From: Symsagittifera roscoffensis
Lineage: Eukaryota > Xenacoelomorpha > Acoela > Convolutidae
Length of the DNA: 60,000 nt
NCBI RefSeq assembly: GCF_963678635.1
Contig: NC_087062.1
Span: 31,026,833-31,086,832, forward strand
Reading direction: 5' to 3'
The position numbers were made by a program, and so were the translations under genes. Below are positions 19,987-31,600 of the stretch, piece after piece; position 1 is the first letter of the stretch; each line of letters starts with the position of its first letter. The notes under the pieces were generated by a model. The model did no database searches, had not been told where the DNA came from, and saw only the letters and a list, made by a program, of their open reading frames with translations.

Positions 19987-21822
19987 ATGACTTCCAACTT
20001 TGCGACGGGTGACCAGGAGTTGTCGCCCAAACAGGATTGCCAATTGAGCGCCGATGTCTCTTGTAGCCAGTGTAGGTTAACGGCGGCCCAGGGAGTGCTG
20101 CTTCTCTCTCCGGCCCATCTGGACCCCGACCAGAGCCAGGAGTGTGAATGGGGCGATGATATGAGGGAATCCTTCGCATTCGTAGCCAGTGCTCCCACTG
20201 TGTTACCTGAATGGATTCGGGAGCGCCTGGAACTGACAAACTGGACCAAGGGAAAATTGTACTGTCAAAAGTGTCAGCTCCATATAGGTTCATTCAACTT
20301 CACAAACGAGATGAAATGTCTGCATTGTAGACAGACGTTCGGGTCTTCGCTTTACTTTCTCTGTGGCAATGTCAGCATTACCTACTGCAATATAAACAAC
20401 AATTCACTAAACTCTCTAGGTGCAAGTACAGGCACCACCAGCAGCTCCTGCGCACAGCCTATTCCCTGTCCAAGTAGTCTAGCAGGAACGGCTAGTAGCA
20501 GCGGGGGGTTTTTCCATCCTAGTCACAATCCTTCGTTTGTGAATCAGAACGTCTCCCCTCTACATGACCCTTTCCACCCAGAGTCTCCCACTATCAGTAC
20601 TCTAAATTTAGCGACGGCTGATGCGGATACGTTTGACCAGAACTACGACCGTATCTGTGCTGAACTGAGTCTCATCATAGACCCTCTCCATCCTGACAAC
20701 TTACGCATATCTTCCGAGGGAGCGTTGCCGCCGCATGCCTTGCGGCCAGTGAGGTCATCTCCTAACAGTCTAGTTTCGATGGGTAGCAACGATACTGATG
20801 CAGTAGCAGACGAAACGGGCGAAATTATGCTTTCCTCTCGCTTCCTCGCAGACTTCGACTCTGATCATTTGACATCGCCTGAATTATCCTCCATTCGCTC
20901 CTGTTTCCCCACTAGCGACCTGAAAGTCGGATCCTCGCATCAAAGGAGACATAGCATATCCATGTCCAATTTCGAAACGAATATGAGAACTTTAAATGAT
21001 GAACAATCCACTACTCAGCAGCAAACAATAGGAAATCATAGTACAGGCATTAACACTGGTTCATTTTTTGTGTCAACACACGAGACTAATTTGAGCCAAA
21101 TCAATCGAAGACTCCGTCGTAATGCGGACTGGACTTTCAGCGCTTCCAACTCACCATCTTCGCTCCGAAGACCTCTTGGACATCCCCGAATGCTGGCGAG
21201 CGCAGACATGGCGCCTAGAGGCGCAACAGTTATTCGATCCACCTCTGCTGCGACATGTTCAAACGAAAGTCCAAGTAGCTCCGACGAGGAGTTTTATTGG
21301 ACGGATTTAGCACGGGAGCATCAATGTCCGATCTGCTTAGACATCATGTACTATCCAGTGAGTTGCAAGCCATGTCACCACAAATTCTGCGGCTTCTGTC
21401 TTAAGACACAGGCATGTGAGAGTGTGGCTACGACCACCAAGTGTGCAGTATGTAGGTCTTACATCCACCACGTAGTAGAATTGACAGACTTGGCGGCAAA
21501 GCTAAAAGAATGTTTCTCCAAAGCCTACCGCAAACGATCGAAGCAGATGCAAACACGCGGCAGTTCTACCTTTGCTACCACCACAGTTGTAGGGGGATCC
21601 TCTGGTGGCGGACCCTCGGTTGGTGTCGGCAATTTGGACTCGTTGCCGTTTCCAGGCTTCCACGCTGGGAAGAACTCGTACCAGATCTGCTGCTGCATAG
21701 CCTATATCCATGCCTCCAAGCACAGGAAGAAGTACATGGCCATTCTACAGGCACTGCTCTACTTCGTGGTGATCGGACTTCCCATCTTTACTCTGATCAT
21801 AGCCACCGTCTTCTCACAGTGA
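19987..21822 (+). CDS. RNF180: RNF180-like tail-anchored RING E3 ubiquitin ligase
   Basis: This is a single uninterrupted 611-residue frame (human RNF180 has 592). The N-terminal region has a Cys pair (VSCSQC), then LPEWIRERLELTNWTKGKLYCQKC..LHIGSFNF at about 72-105, the conserved RNF180 block. A Ser/Asn-rich linker spans about 135-435. The RING is C3HC4: CPIC at 447-450, PCHHKFCGFC, and CAVC at 486-489. A single hydrophobic segment (about 583-606, ALLYFVVIGLPIFTLIIATV) at the extreme C-terminus should anchor the protein in the ER or another membrane with the RING in the cytosol. RNF180 (Rines) is a membrane E3 whose mammalian substrates include ZIC2 and monoamine oxidase A; substrates here are unknown. 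The start follows an in-frame TGA at 19972, which supports ATG 19987. Absence of introns contrasts with the vertebrate gene. Confidence 0.92.
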   Translation: MTSNFATGDQELSPKQDCQLSADVSCSQCRLTAAQGVLLLSPAHLDPDQSQECEWGDDMRESFAFVASAPTVLPEWIRERLELTNWTKGKLYCQKCQLHIGSFNFTNEMKCLHCRQTFGSSLYFLCGNVSITYCNINNNSLNSLGASTGTTSSSCAQPIPCPSSLAGTASSSGGFFHPSHNPSFVNQNVSPLHDPFHPESPTISTLNLATADADTFDQNYDRICAELSLIIDPLHPDNLRISSEGALPPHALRPVRSSPNSLVSMGSNDTDAVADETGEIMLSSRFLADFDSDHLTSPELSSIRSCFPTSDLKVGSSHQRRHSISMSNFETNMRTLNDEQSTTQQQTIGNHSTGINTGSFFVSTHETNLSQINRRLRRNADWTFSASNSPSSLRRPLGHPRMLASADMAPRGATVIRSTSAATCSNESPSSSDEEFYWTDLAREHQCPICLDIMYYPVSCKPCHHKFCGFCLKTQACESVATTTKCAVCRSYIHHVVELTDLAAKLKECFSKAYRKRSKQMQTRGSSTFATTTVVGGSSGGGPSVGVGNLDSLPFPGFHAGKNSYQICCCIAYIHASKHRKKYMAILQALLYFVVIGLPIFTLIIATVFSQ

Positions 21823-23600
21823 CAGTCGCCTCCACAGCTGTGAAAGGAAAACAGTACAGCACGAACAACAAGATCAGCATCAACAGAAGCATAAATGGAA
21901 TGAAGTTAGACTCCAGTTTCAACCAATCAAGGGCAGTGAATGAGAGGGATGGGAATATGGATTGGTGTTATTAGTTGGTGACAGTGATGAGAGAAAAGTA
22001 AACTCAAAATCAAATGATTTTTTCCACAATCTCCCATTTTCATACTTAGTTTTAAGGTCAAGATGTGGTGGCATGATGTCATAGGATTAGATGGTAAATT
22101 GACTATTTGTTGAAGTGAGATCAGATAATGTATTGTAGTTTAGTTTGTTGTAGTTGTACACTTCGAGCTCATATTCCCTTTGCCCAAGTTTTTCTGAAAG
22201 AATTTTCTAAGCTAAGCCCATTAAGAAGTTCCATAGAAAGTTAAGAACTACTCAATTATATTTATTCTACTCAAAAAAGAACTACTCAAAAATATATTTT
22301 GAAAAATAATGATGCTTTTCAGTTTTCTTTTTACTTCTGGTTTTAGGGAAATGCAGTCGTCTATTTTCAGCAGTCTGCTTTTATTTAGTCAGACGCCTCT
22401 AGTGTATTTTGTTCGAAAATTGTAATTAATGTGGTGTGCGATTCAACTTGGGCCCGGGGAACTTGTGCTCCTCTGCTACGATCGTTCTCCCTTTTTGGAG
22501 ATCCATGTGCTGTGATATTTTAGTTTAATTATTGGGAAGAAATGACAACGAATGCCGCCATTCGATCTTTAAGTGGTTAGATAGAACAAAGAGTACGCAA
22601 CTTAAATTTTAGACTTAATTAATTTATTCACTTGTAGAACCGAATTATTTATGTATGTTAGGTTTAATTCAGAGATTCATTACATTCTTTAAATTCAATT
22701 TTCAGACAGTTTTCTTCTGCGTGATTCAAAGTGAGGTCAATAAGGCTATCCAACTCGTTTTTCGAGCTTTTAGGGTCAAAAATCAAGTTTTTTTCCAATT
22801 TTTAGGTTTCTTTAACTTCCGATACGGCTGTTATTTATTGTTGTATACTGTAAACGAGTGCATTTTTTGTGCAAAATAGAGTCAGCCAAAAATTGAATCA
22901 GGTTGGTCTGAGGTGTCTAATTCGGCATATTCCGAGATGCTGACGAGACTTTGAAAGTTGAAAATCATATCTATGACTACGCTTATAAGATTTAATGAAC
23001 GAATTAAATGTTTAAAACAAACGAAATTGAGTGATTTTCACTTATTTAGTATAAGTAGTTTTATTTGAGTTGTTTTAAGGAAAAATCTTAAAACTTGCTC
23101 AAGTCGAGCTTCTATGTGTTGTTTAGTTGACTTCTCATTTATTTCGAAATTCTAATTATAATTTATAGCGCAAAATTATCACCAGAGATTTTACTGAGCT
23201 TTTTCTATTTATAAAGTGTAAAACACCGATGATTTAAAAAAAAATTGCCGACGTGATAAATTTTTTTCTATTAAGCTCGAAAAGTTCCTCTTGGAAAAAT
23301 AGTTGGCGGCCTATTGTTCGTCAGCTTATTAAACGTCCATGAAAGAATTGAATGCACTGATTTAGGATGCGTAGTTTTTTGTTTCAGGAAAAAGTCTGGT
23401 AAATTGATGACGGTCGAATTTTTCGCGGTTTGACTTATGGTGTCTTTTAAATTTCTATTGGAACTCGTTTTGTAAAATGAAGGCAAAGTTTGCTCCAATT
23501 ACTAAAATTAAGAATTACGCAAAAATTGTGAATGTCTGAGCTGATAAAAGTGTCCATTACACTAGCCAGCAGCGTAGTGTATTAGTACGAACCTTCTTTT
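21823..23600. other. RNF180 3' region and gene-free spacer
   Basis: No open frame longer than about 75 codons and no recognisable domain is present. The first few hundred bases are probably 3' untranslated region. No repeat family from elsewhere in the window was recognised here. Confidence 0.45.
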
Positions 23601-23601
23601 T

Positions 23602-24433
23602 GCGTCAGTGGCTGAGTGGCTAGTGCGTAAGACTCGTAATCGCTAGGTCGCAGATCGAATCCGAGGCGTAGCCGAATTTTAACTAATTCGAGGCTTATTT
23701 CTACGTTTTCTTATTGCACTTTATAGAGCTGCTTTTCATCGCTAGTGTTTGTGATTTTCTAACTTTGCTCGCAAATGAGTGTTCTCTTATTTGGTGGCAT
23801 TTTTGCTATAATCACGATCTGTAGTATTGAAAATTTCATAGCATCTGTTCTCTGCTTTATTTGTGGTTAGTGCTTGTGATTTATTAAGCGTCCGTGGTTG
23901 AGTGGTTAATGCGTTTGACGCATGATCGCAGATCGAATCCGAGGCGTAGCCGAATGGTTTTTTTTTTACTAATTCGAGGCCTATTTCTACTTTTTCTTAT
24001 TGCACTTTATAGAGCTGCTTTTTGTCGTGTTCTCGCTAGTGTTTGTGAAGCGCAGCTCCGCCTCGGTGTTAAAAATGTTCCCTTATTTTGAAGCACTTTT
24101 GCTATAATCACGATCTGTAGCATTGGAAATTTCGTAGCATCTGTTCTCTGCTTTATTCGTGGCTAGTGTTTGTGATGTATTCGTGGCTAGTGTTTGTGAT
24201 GTATTCGTGGCTAGTGTTTGTGATGTATTCGTGGCTAGTGTCCGTGACTAATTGTTTAGTGTGTGATACTCATAATATCTAATCTCTAGACCCATAATCT
24301 CTAATCTATAATCTCTAGAGACTCAGGTCGGAGATGGAATCCGAGATGTAGTTTGAGGCTTATTTCTACTTTTTAGAGCTGCTTTTTGTCGTGTTTTGGC
24401 TAGTGTTTGCGAAGCACAGCTTCGCCTCTGTGT
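23602..24433 (+). mobile_element. SINE-B cluster, three tandemly arranged copies
   Basis: The copies share a tRNA-derived head and the body ttcgaggcttatttctac ... ttatagagctgctttt. Copy 1 spans 23602-23757, with box A tggctgagtggc and box B agatcgaatccg. Copy 2 spans 23889-24073, with tggttgagtggt and the same box B. Copy 3 spans about 24241-24433 and has an expanded, repetitive anticodon region (ctaatctctag repeats). Copies 2 and 3 end in the tail cagctccgcctcggtgtt or cagcttcgcctctgtgt; copy 3 has the hairpin gcgaagcacagcttcgc at 24409-24425. The acceptor stems do not pair, so these are not functional tRNA genes. Confidence 0.8.
24155..24247 (+). repeat. 24-bp tandem repeat, about 3.9 copies
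   Basis: The unit attcgtggctagtgtttgtg plus atgt is repeated at 24155, 24179, 24203 and 24227 (the last partial, with tccgtg for tttgtg). It is built from the tail sequence of the SINE-B copies and lies between copies 2 and 3. Confidence 0.95.
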
Positions 24434-24439
24434 AAAAGG

Positions 24440-24730
24440 ATGCAAACTCCACTGTTGAACAGAAAAGCATAAAGGTCTCGAAAAACGTGATCAATTTCTA
24501 GTTTTGAATGTGGAATTTTATTTTCAGTTTTCCCAGCGGAATGAAAAGTTTACTTATTGATCCAGTTATCTCAAATTGGTTTAATTTTATTTAATCTAAG
24601 AAGTCAATAGTGTTTTGTCCAGGAGGTTCGGAGAGCTTAGTTGAAGAAGTTCAAAGTGAGTATTTGTTTCTGCTAACATGCGTTCATTGATTCTTTTCCA
24701 ACTGTCTGTTGGCTATGTTTGAAAAAGCGC
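24440..24730 (+). repeat. SINE-C-related dispersed repeat
   Basis: The phrases gaacagaaaagcataaaggtc, tcgaaaaacgtgatcaatttc, cccagcggaatgaaaagttt and attgatccagttatctcaaat recur at about 52490-52610, 57220-57400 and 57895-58030. The block ends with gcgttcattgattcttttcc and ctgtctgttggctatgtt, also seen near 58080. Confidence 0.65.
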
Positions 24731-25518
24731 CAATCATAAAAGATAATTGAAATTCAAAAGGCTTTGACGTGATGTAATTTTTGGGAATCGTTTCGATGTT
24801 TTGCTGTAATGGTGCAGGTAAGAGAGCTCAAGGAATTTCATGCTTGCCATAATCGAGTTGTTTGAAATCGGGATTTGATCTGATTTCAATTGTTTAGTTA
24901 TTTGAAAAACAACCGATCATTCACAATGCTTGAAAGTTCGCGCAGTTTTTTATGATCTAGCAGTTTTTCCAAAATGTTTCCAAGAAGTTCAAAATGTTTA
25001 AAACAGTTCACTCGGTCTCAAATCATTCTCTAACTGTTTTGGGAATTATTTTCCACTTTCAATAAGTCTTTTTGGAGTGAAATTTCAATTTATTTTTGCT
25101 TGAAAAAATTGCAAAAAAATTTAAAAAAATTAATTGAAAAGAATTTTTCGATTTTTCCAAAAAAAAGCAGTTTCCGAAAAATGCGTTGCTACCTATACAG
25201 CGGCTTTTGTTTCTCATTTAACAACGTTGATTCAAGTTTGGATCTTACTTGCCGGCGAAAGGCATACGATAATCCAGTTAGCTGAAATTTGGCAATTTTG
25301 AGTGAGTTGAATATCAAAATTTATGCATGAATGGGGAGACATTCTTAGCTACGTCAATTGGGAGATTAGAGGAAATCAGCGAGAACCATGATTTCTTTTC
25401 AAGAATGGTCTAATTTATTTCAGATATTTAAGGATCAATTTGCGCATTGTCGTAGAGTTCCTTTCATTTAGATGGAAAATTCTGATTTTTTTTCTTAATT
25501 TGAAAAATATCTGAATTA
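24731..25518. other. Spacer, nothing recognised
   Basis: AT-rich sequence with short homopolymer runs. No gene or repeat family could be supported. Confidence 0.4.
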
Positions 25519-26215
25519 CGGTTATCTATCTAACTATCTATATATCTATCTATCTATCTATCTATATCTATCTATCTATATCTATCTATACTATATTTAA
25601 ATGCTAGTGACAGCTATCCCCCATGTTTAAGCATAGAAATTTTGCATGTTAAACGAAAGAATTTTTTCATGTTTAAGCTATATCATATATTGCAATGCTT
25701 AAAAAACAATTATTTTTCCGCAAGTTCATTAATTTTTCAGTATTTTTTTTGAGGCCAAATTAAGTCTGTCTGTCTGTATACCTGCTTTTTAAATTAATTT
25801 GACTATCTCCAATTTGGTTTCGACGATTCAGTTCAAAATAGTGCTGTCAAACGGTTGTCTCCAATCTTTCTTTCTCTATCTGTTTTTTCTATCCTTCTTT
25901 TTTTAAATAACATTTTTAGATCACTTTTTATATCGCTTTTCTTATATCACATTTTTCATATCACTTTTATATCACTTTCTTAACATCACTTTTTTATATC
26001 ACTTTTTCATATCACTTTTTTAATCACTTTTTTATATACTTTTTTTTAGTTTCACTTTTTGTATCACTTTTTCATATCTATCTATTATACTTTTAAATAC
26101 GGGCTTCACTATCTCGCCACCTTTAAGCTTTTTCAACGAAATATTTCTGCATAATTAACGAAAAAAAATTTCACGTTCAAGCTATATCGTATATTGCAAT
26201 GGTTCAGTTTTTTTC
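25519..26215 (+). repeat. TCTA microsatellite, ATCACTTTTT array and flanking retroposon-like repeat
   Basis: Bases 25519-25598 are an interrupted (TCTA)n tract. Directly after it comes a block ending in caagctatatc and atattgcaatgctta (to about 25710). Bases 25917-26085 are about 12 imperfect copies of a ten-to-twelve-base unit (tatatcactttt). A second copy of the first block follows at about 26085-26215 (atacgggcttcactatctcg, tatattgcaatgg). A third copy lies at about 48545-48640. The consistent placement of the block after a TCTA or TATA tract suggests an element that carries or targets that microsatellite. Confidence 0.75.
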
Positions 26216-26519
26216 TCAATTTTTCAGTTTGATTTCAGTGGCTATTCCGCCCAGTTTTAAAAAAGCAGCCAAATAGTGGGATGCTGTCAGAGTTCACAAA
26301 GTGGTTTTAAATTTGGTGTCCAATTAAGAATGCTCAATACTTTTTAGTGTACGAGATACGAAGATTTTTGATTGTTTTTCAAAGATTTTCAGAAAATTCA
26401 AATTACAGAATAAGTTAGAAAACTTGAAGTTCCCAACCCTGTAGCTGGGTGCTATCAGAGTACTTTCAAGGATGATCAACCGTCGTCTACCCAGGTTTTG
26501 TCTGCTCAGTATTCGCTTA

Positions 26520-27010
26520 ATTGCCCTTGCGATCAGCAAGGGTTTTGCAATCTACCAGACTTTTCCCATAAACCACTTTGTCTACAGGTCTCATTGGACT
26601 CCTGGTGGTACCTTGGCTCATAAAGAATTCAAATTTTGTAGTGTCTCTTGTAGACCTAACCTGGTGGTAAAGAATACACCTGAGAGGGCATAGGTCTTGG
26701 GTTCGAATCTGACCGGGGCCAGTTTTTTTTCAAACTGTGAATATTCCGGTTCAAACAAATTTCGTTCTATGATTTATCTGCTTGTTTTGTCGGCTTAGTG
26801 GCCACATCTAAGAATCGTTTATTTAAGCTGTAAACAACTTTCGCTGCAGTTACTTGTAGCGTTTTAAGAATCCGGCAGAATTGAAATTTGCTTTTCGCAT
26901 TGGTTGTATTTTACCAGCTGGATTTGTTAAAATTTCATTTTTTTGTTTTTGTCTTTTTTATCGGCTGAATAATTTTCGGCCTAATTAATACCAACATTGT
27001 GGCCTGTTAT
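26520..27010 (+). mobile_element. SINE-A copy with perfect head hairpin
   Basis: Its head, cccttgcgatcagcaaggg, is a perfect 7-bp stem at 26523-26541. It continues with ctaccagacttttcccataaa, the tggtggtaccttggctcata motif shared with 3795-3825, and a tRNA-like stretch at about 26655-26720 with box B ggttcgaatctgacc. The body contains cggcttagtggccacatc and gctgtaaacaactttcg. Confidence 0.8.
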
Positions 27011-27159
27011 TGCATCGTTTTGACTGGAAAAAGTTTTGTGCGCGTAAGAGTATGTTGTGATGAAAAAGGGGACTTAACATTTTTTATGTTTATTTATAAG
27101 TTAGAATGTTTTTCGTCATAAAGGGTTTCTGCTCAGGTATTGTCGGCTTTCATAAATAG

Positions 27160-27645
27160 AACTCAATCAACAGTTTGGCGCATCTGGCGTATACGTATAG
27201 GTAAAACTACTGCTTGAGACAGCAAAGGCTTGCGGTTCAAATCAGGCCGGGCCTTTTTTTGCAAACTCGAGTTTTTGTGCTTTTTCGGACCACTGTCCGT
27301 CTGTTTTTTTTTGTCGGCATAGTTTCCGCAGCTCGGTGGTTCAGCTTTATTCCAAGTTGCTGTAACCCCCATGCTTGAGACGACAAAGCCCGGGAGTTCG
27401 ATTACAGTTGAGACCTGTTTTTTTTGCAAAGAGAATATTTTGGCTAATTTAGAGTATTGTCTGTCTGCTTGTTTTTGTCTGCTGAGTTCGGCAGAAAGGA
27501 CTTCTTTTGAAAACTTGGCTTCGTTATAGCATTCTCAAAGCTCTTTATAGTGTTTCCAACGGTGTAGAAATTTTTTTCCGTTTGATTTTAATCATAGTCC
27601 TTCATATTTCGCAAGTGGTGCGAAGCTGAGCTTAGCCTCGGTGTA
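27160..27645 (+). mobile_element. SINE-A copy with two tRNA-like heads
   Basis: Two box B-like sites are visible: gcggttcaaatcaggcc at about 27232-27248 and gggagttcgattacag at about 27390-27405. Each follows a gcttgagac..acaaag stretch. A body relic (gtctgtctgcttgtttttgtc) follows, and the copy ends in tttcgcaagtggtgcgaagc and the tail cctcggtgtaa at about 27607-27644. The doubled head suggests insertion of one copy into another. Confidence 0.65.
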
Positions 27646-27997
27646 ATTTTTGAATTCATCAACATATAGTGATTTATTACGTGAACAAACTTCATCCACT
27701 CCCATTGTATCGCCTTTTAGAAGTTTTGAAATATTTTTTCTAGAGTTGGTGCAGGACCAATAAATTGACAAGATAGTAGACCACAAGACAATTAGACGAC
27801 ATATTTCCTCCTCATTTTGGTATGAAATTCAATCTAAATATCGTTTTAGCTTCATTGCTACTGAACAATTGAAATATTTGCAGTGAGGTCATTTTGCAGC
27901 ATTTAAGCTCTTCACATTGTCCTGAAAGCGTTTTTATTGTCTTGTGGCTGTCGATTCACTTGACTGTCTCCTCGGAGTACAACGAAAAGGCTTTATA

Positions 27998-28679
27998 CAG
28001 TGCTGATTTAAATTATCCGGATAAAACGCATTAAAACGCGTTTTTCTTAAATTGGGTTTGATTTTGACCCGACGAAAACAAAAATTCCTTAGAATTTAAG
28101 CAGAATTAATTAAGTGCAATTTATTTTGCGAAATTCAGGCACAAAAATTTACTCCAAAATTGCTTCTTTTACTCAATTAATAATTACGCCAAAACTACTT
28201 GGTCGATCACTGATAACAAAGTCTCTTACATAGCCCAACTTACTTTAAGAAGGGTACATTCTCCACAAAATTGCCCAAATTACTTAAAAGTTGTTTTTAA
28301 ATAAAAAGTTGGTGTTTCATAAAGTAAAATGACGTGTTTTGTCTATCAAACAAAAATCAATTAAATTGTACAATGTTTTTGGAGAGTATGCACTTATTAT
28401 AGTATGTTGAGCTAAGTAAGAGGCTCACTTTTATATAATTATGTCCGTGATCGGCCAAGCAGTTTTGGCGTAATTTTCGATTGAATAATAAGGCAAAAAT
28501 AATCCATTTTTGGGATAAAATTTTAGGCCCGAAAATAAATGGCGTCAAATTAATGCTGCTTAAATTCTAAGCAAATTTTTGATTTCATCATTTTAACCTT
28601 ATATCAACCCAATATGAGAACAACACGTTCAAATATCTAGTTAAATGCGTTTTTGTCCGGATAAATTAAATCAGCGTAG
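27998..28679. mobile_element. 682-bp long-inverted-repeat (foldback) MITE with TA duplication
   Basis: The left end reads cagtgctgatttaaattatc, then cggataaaacgca. The right end in reverse complement reads ctacgctgatttaatttatc, then cggacaaaaacgca. A TA dinucleotide flanks both sides (27996-27997 and 28680-28681). The inverted similarity continues inward: ccttagaatttaagcagaat pairs with atgctgcttaaattctaag, and acgccaaaactacttggtcg with cggccaagcagttttggcgt. Most of the element could thus fold on itself. Tatccgga in the termini and TA duplication resemble pogo/Tigger-type termini, but that assignment is tentative. No transposase is present. Confidence 0.87.
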
Positions 28680-31600
28680 TATAGTACCACGCTCGAATCT
28701 GCGTTTATCTTTGTAAGTGCCTGAAGTTTTTAGGAAAATCCACTACACAACGTAGTTTTAACTTCTATCGGGGTTGGTCTTAAAATTAATTTAACAAATG
28801 GTTACAATTTTTTTCTAAGCAAACATTCACATTTTTGAGACTTTTTTTCTTTTCTATATGCTAACTTTTCTTTTGTCATATGAAGTTTTCTGTTCTCATG
28901 CAAACGCGTTACATGCCTAATTACCTCTCAGTGAAAATAATGGTAGCACACAATGTCCCGAGCACTATTGATTGAAGTGAAAAACTTCATAATTTATGAA
29001 AACGAAAAAAGTTGTTTGTTTTAGTAGGCCGAATTACAATGAGCGAATTAGATAACAATTGCAAGAATGGGAGATAATCGTAGAAGTGGGCGAAAGAGCT
29101 GTCTTTAAGCAAATTTTGTGAAATTCAATATGAAAAGCCGAAAAGTTCAGACATTTTTGAATGATTGTTTTTGCGATGTTGTGTTGATTTTCGTGTTCAC
29201 CTTTAAATGTGTTGACTTTGTGTTGACCTTCAAAAGTTTTTCGCGAGGACTAGACAAAGATTTCTTTGCTCTGACATCAACTCAATTCAAAAAATGATTG
29301 AAGTTAATCTTTTGTTTCAATTCCTAGTTATTTTTCAGTCAACCACCTTAGGAAAAGTTGAACTGGAGCTCACTTTATCATGACGAGCGCATTAAGCTAT
29401 GACAATATTGCAAGCGCCCACCTCGCAAAATGCAGCGCACGTGCTATTTAAACCCATAATCATCTGATGGCTGGGCACCATCACTAACGAATACGCCAAA
29501 ACGCCACAATAGTTTTTTTTCAAGCAAAGATCTAATTTTGCTTTTGCTTTCTTATAAACGAAACTGAGAAAGAGTAGGGAAATCGCATTTTATTTGGGTT
29601 TTTAACATGGTAATTTTTCAATCTTAATTTGATTTATTATCAAAACAAGTATTAGTAATTAGACAGCGGTTGTATAGTGGTACAAATGAGGGATCTACTT
29701 AACGATTAACCCCGCCCCTTTTTAAGAAAAAAGGCGGTAATTGTAAGTTGATCGAGTTTGTCGAATTTTCGACCAATCAGAATGCAGCGAGAGTAGAGCC
29801 AACATGAATTTCTAGTCTATGCAGCGGGGGCTTGAAACTTGTCGTGTTTTGCATGTTTTAGAAGTGCAGCTTCGCTTTTTCTGATATCACTGTGATCGAA
29901 GATTTCTAGCATTTGCGCTGAGGTTTTTTGGAGTTGGTGGTGGTTAGCTTCCCATGTTTTCCAGTTTATTTTCATTTTTGTGCGATTAGTGAGGTTTTCT
30001 AAGGAGTATACTTGCGGTCTGAATGGTAAGCCTTTGGCACTGCTTGAAACAACTTTAGATTTACAATCTGGACTTGAAGAGTGCAGAGGCTGTTTTTCAT
30101 TTGAAGACGAGAGGAGCGGAGAGTGGAGTGGAAACGAAACTAGTTAGGCTGCTTGTGGTGCATTTAGTAGAGTCAGTCTAATTTTGAACCAAACGCAAGA
30201 TTTCGTCTTTCTTTCCAATTGTGTTGTCATACGACCTAACTGTTTCATTTGACTGCTGTTGCAGAAGCAGTTCTTAATGTACTAATGTTACTTTTCCCAG
30301 TGGAAATAATCTGTCAAATTGGGCCACTTTTCATTTCCGACTTTTAAGTCCTGAAGCTCGTCTGCTCTGCTCTGCTCTGAATTTGACATAAGGTTTAGTT
30401 TCACCATGGCTGCTTTCATTCTCCAATTTAAGTTTGATTTGCTTCAAGCTCTTAATTTGAAAGTGTCTGATTTCGAAATTAATTGAGACCGTTTTCCACT
30501 TACCACTTCTCGGCATTTCGCCCAAATTCGCCTTCAAATTTGAACTTAGTTATTAGATTATTCCATTGACATTTGAATGACGTTTTTATCATTGACTCAT
30601 AATAGAGAAGAGGTTCTAATTGTCGATCGTGAAAAACAAACCGACAAAATGAGTTGTCAGGACTAATGTACCAAGGGTCTTTTGTTTTTGTTGTAAGCAT
30701 TTTGTGATCCGATGAATACATGCGAGTCAATTGAATCCCACCCAGTAGAAGTTATTAACGTTAAAGTATCTGCTACTGTAGCCTCTGAGTTCTAAGTTTG
30801 ATCTTGTGCTTCGATTTGTAGCACGAAAGTGATACGAATTGTACTTCGAATTGTAGCAGGTATCTATTACATCAAATTGATCTAATTTCAATTGATTTCA
30901 ACATCATCAATTTCGTTCTACTTCTCTTCGCAACTTTTAAATGCGATTGATGTGTTAGCTTTGAAACTAGTTAGTAACGGTGTTCATGTTGGACTGAGGA
31001 TTAGACTTAGACATGTCAGTACGGACGCAATGGTCTATGGTGCAGATGAGAGACAACAAATCCCAGACAAGTTCTCGAGTGAGTTGAGATTGCGGGTTTG
31101 CCCCGGGCAATATGATCTGAGACCTGGTCGCATTGACTTTACCTTGATGATTAAGATGCTATCATTCTTACCGTCGCAATCACCACTGAATACACCATTA
31201 CACGTGAACACAATCGTCTTTTAGTCCCTGTTGGATCACTTGCATTACCAATTCATTCAAGGACAATATATCAGAGTCTTTAGTTCATAATAGTGAGTGT
31301 CCCTCTCGTTTCGGTCATCGTCTAAAGTGTTTCATGTATGTACTACACCACGCTGTATTATAATTTTATGAGTTCACTTTTCAATCGGCTGTGAACAACT
31401 TTGTGATAAATTGGTTGATTTGATATCATTTGAATCGAGTTTGTTTAGTAGTTGATTAAGTCAAACTTGATCCGACCGCCGATCTTTCTCATTGGTCTTG
31501 TCCTGACTAAATTTCAATTAACACAATCGTTTGATTTGTAGTGTTATTGTGTTTTGTTGAATCAATCGACGAAAACGAGAAATGACTGCAAACCACAGCT

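Noticed and set aside
19764-20012. An 82-codon ORF just upstream of RNF180
   Set aside because: It is out of phase with the RNF180 frame, overlaps its start, and shows no domain; it is probably non-coding leader.
23602-23675. A tRNA gene (box A and box B both present)
   Set aside because: The acceptor ends do not pair, the anticodon stem is poor, and the same sequence with the same downstream body recurs nearby. It is a tRNA-derived SINE head.
24155-24247. A CRISPR-like array
   Set aside because: The units are contiguous with no spacers and the genome is eukaryotic; it is a plain tandem repeat.
26655-26722. A tRNA gene with a canonical box B (ggttcgaatctgacc)
   Set aside because: No acceptor or anticodon stem could be formed. 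It sits inside a SINE-A copy with recognisable head and body.
30892-31224. A 110-codon ORF upstream of the Ser-rich gene
   Set aside because: There is no recognisable domain and no phase-compatible partner exon; it could be chance in a less AT-rich patch.
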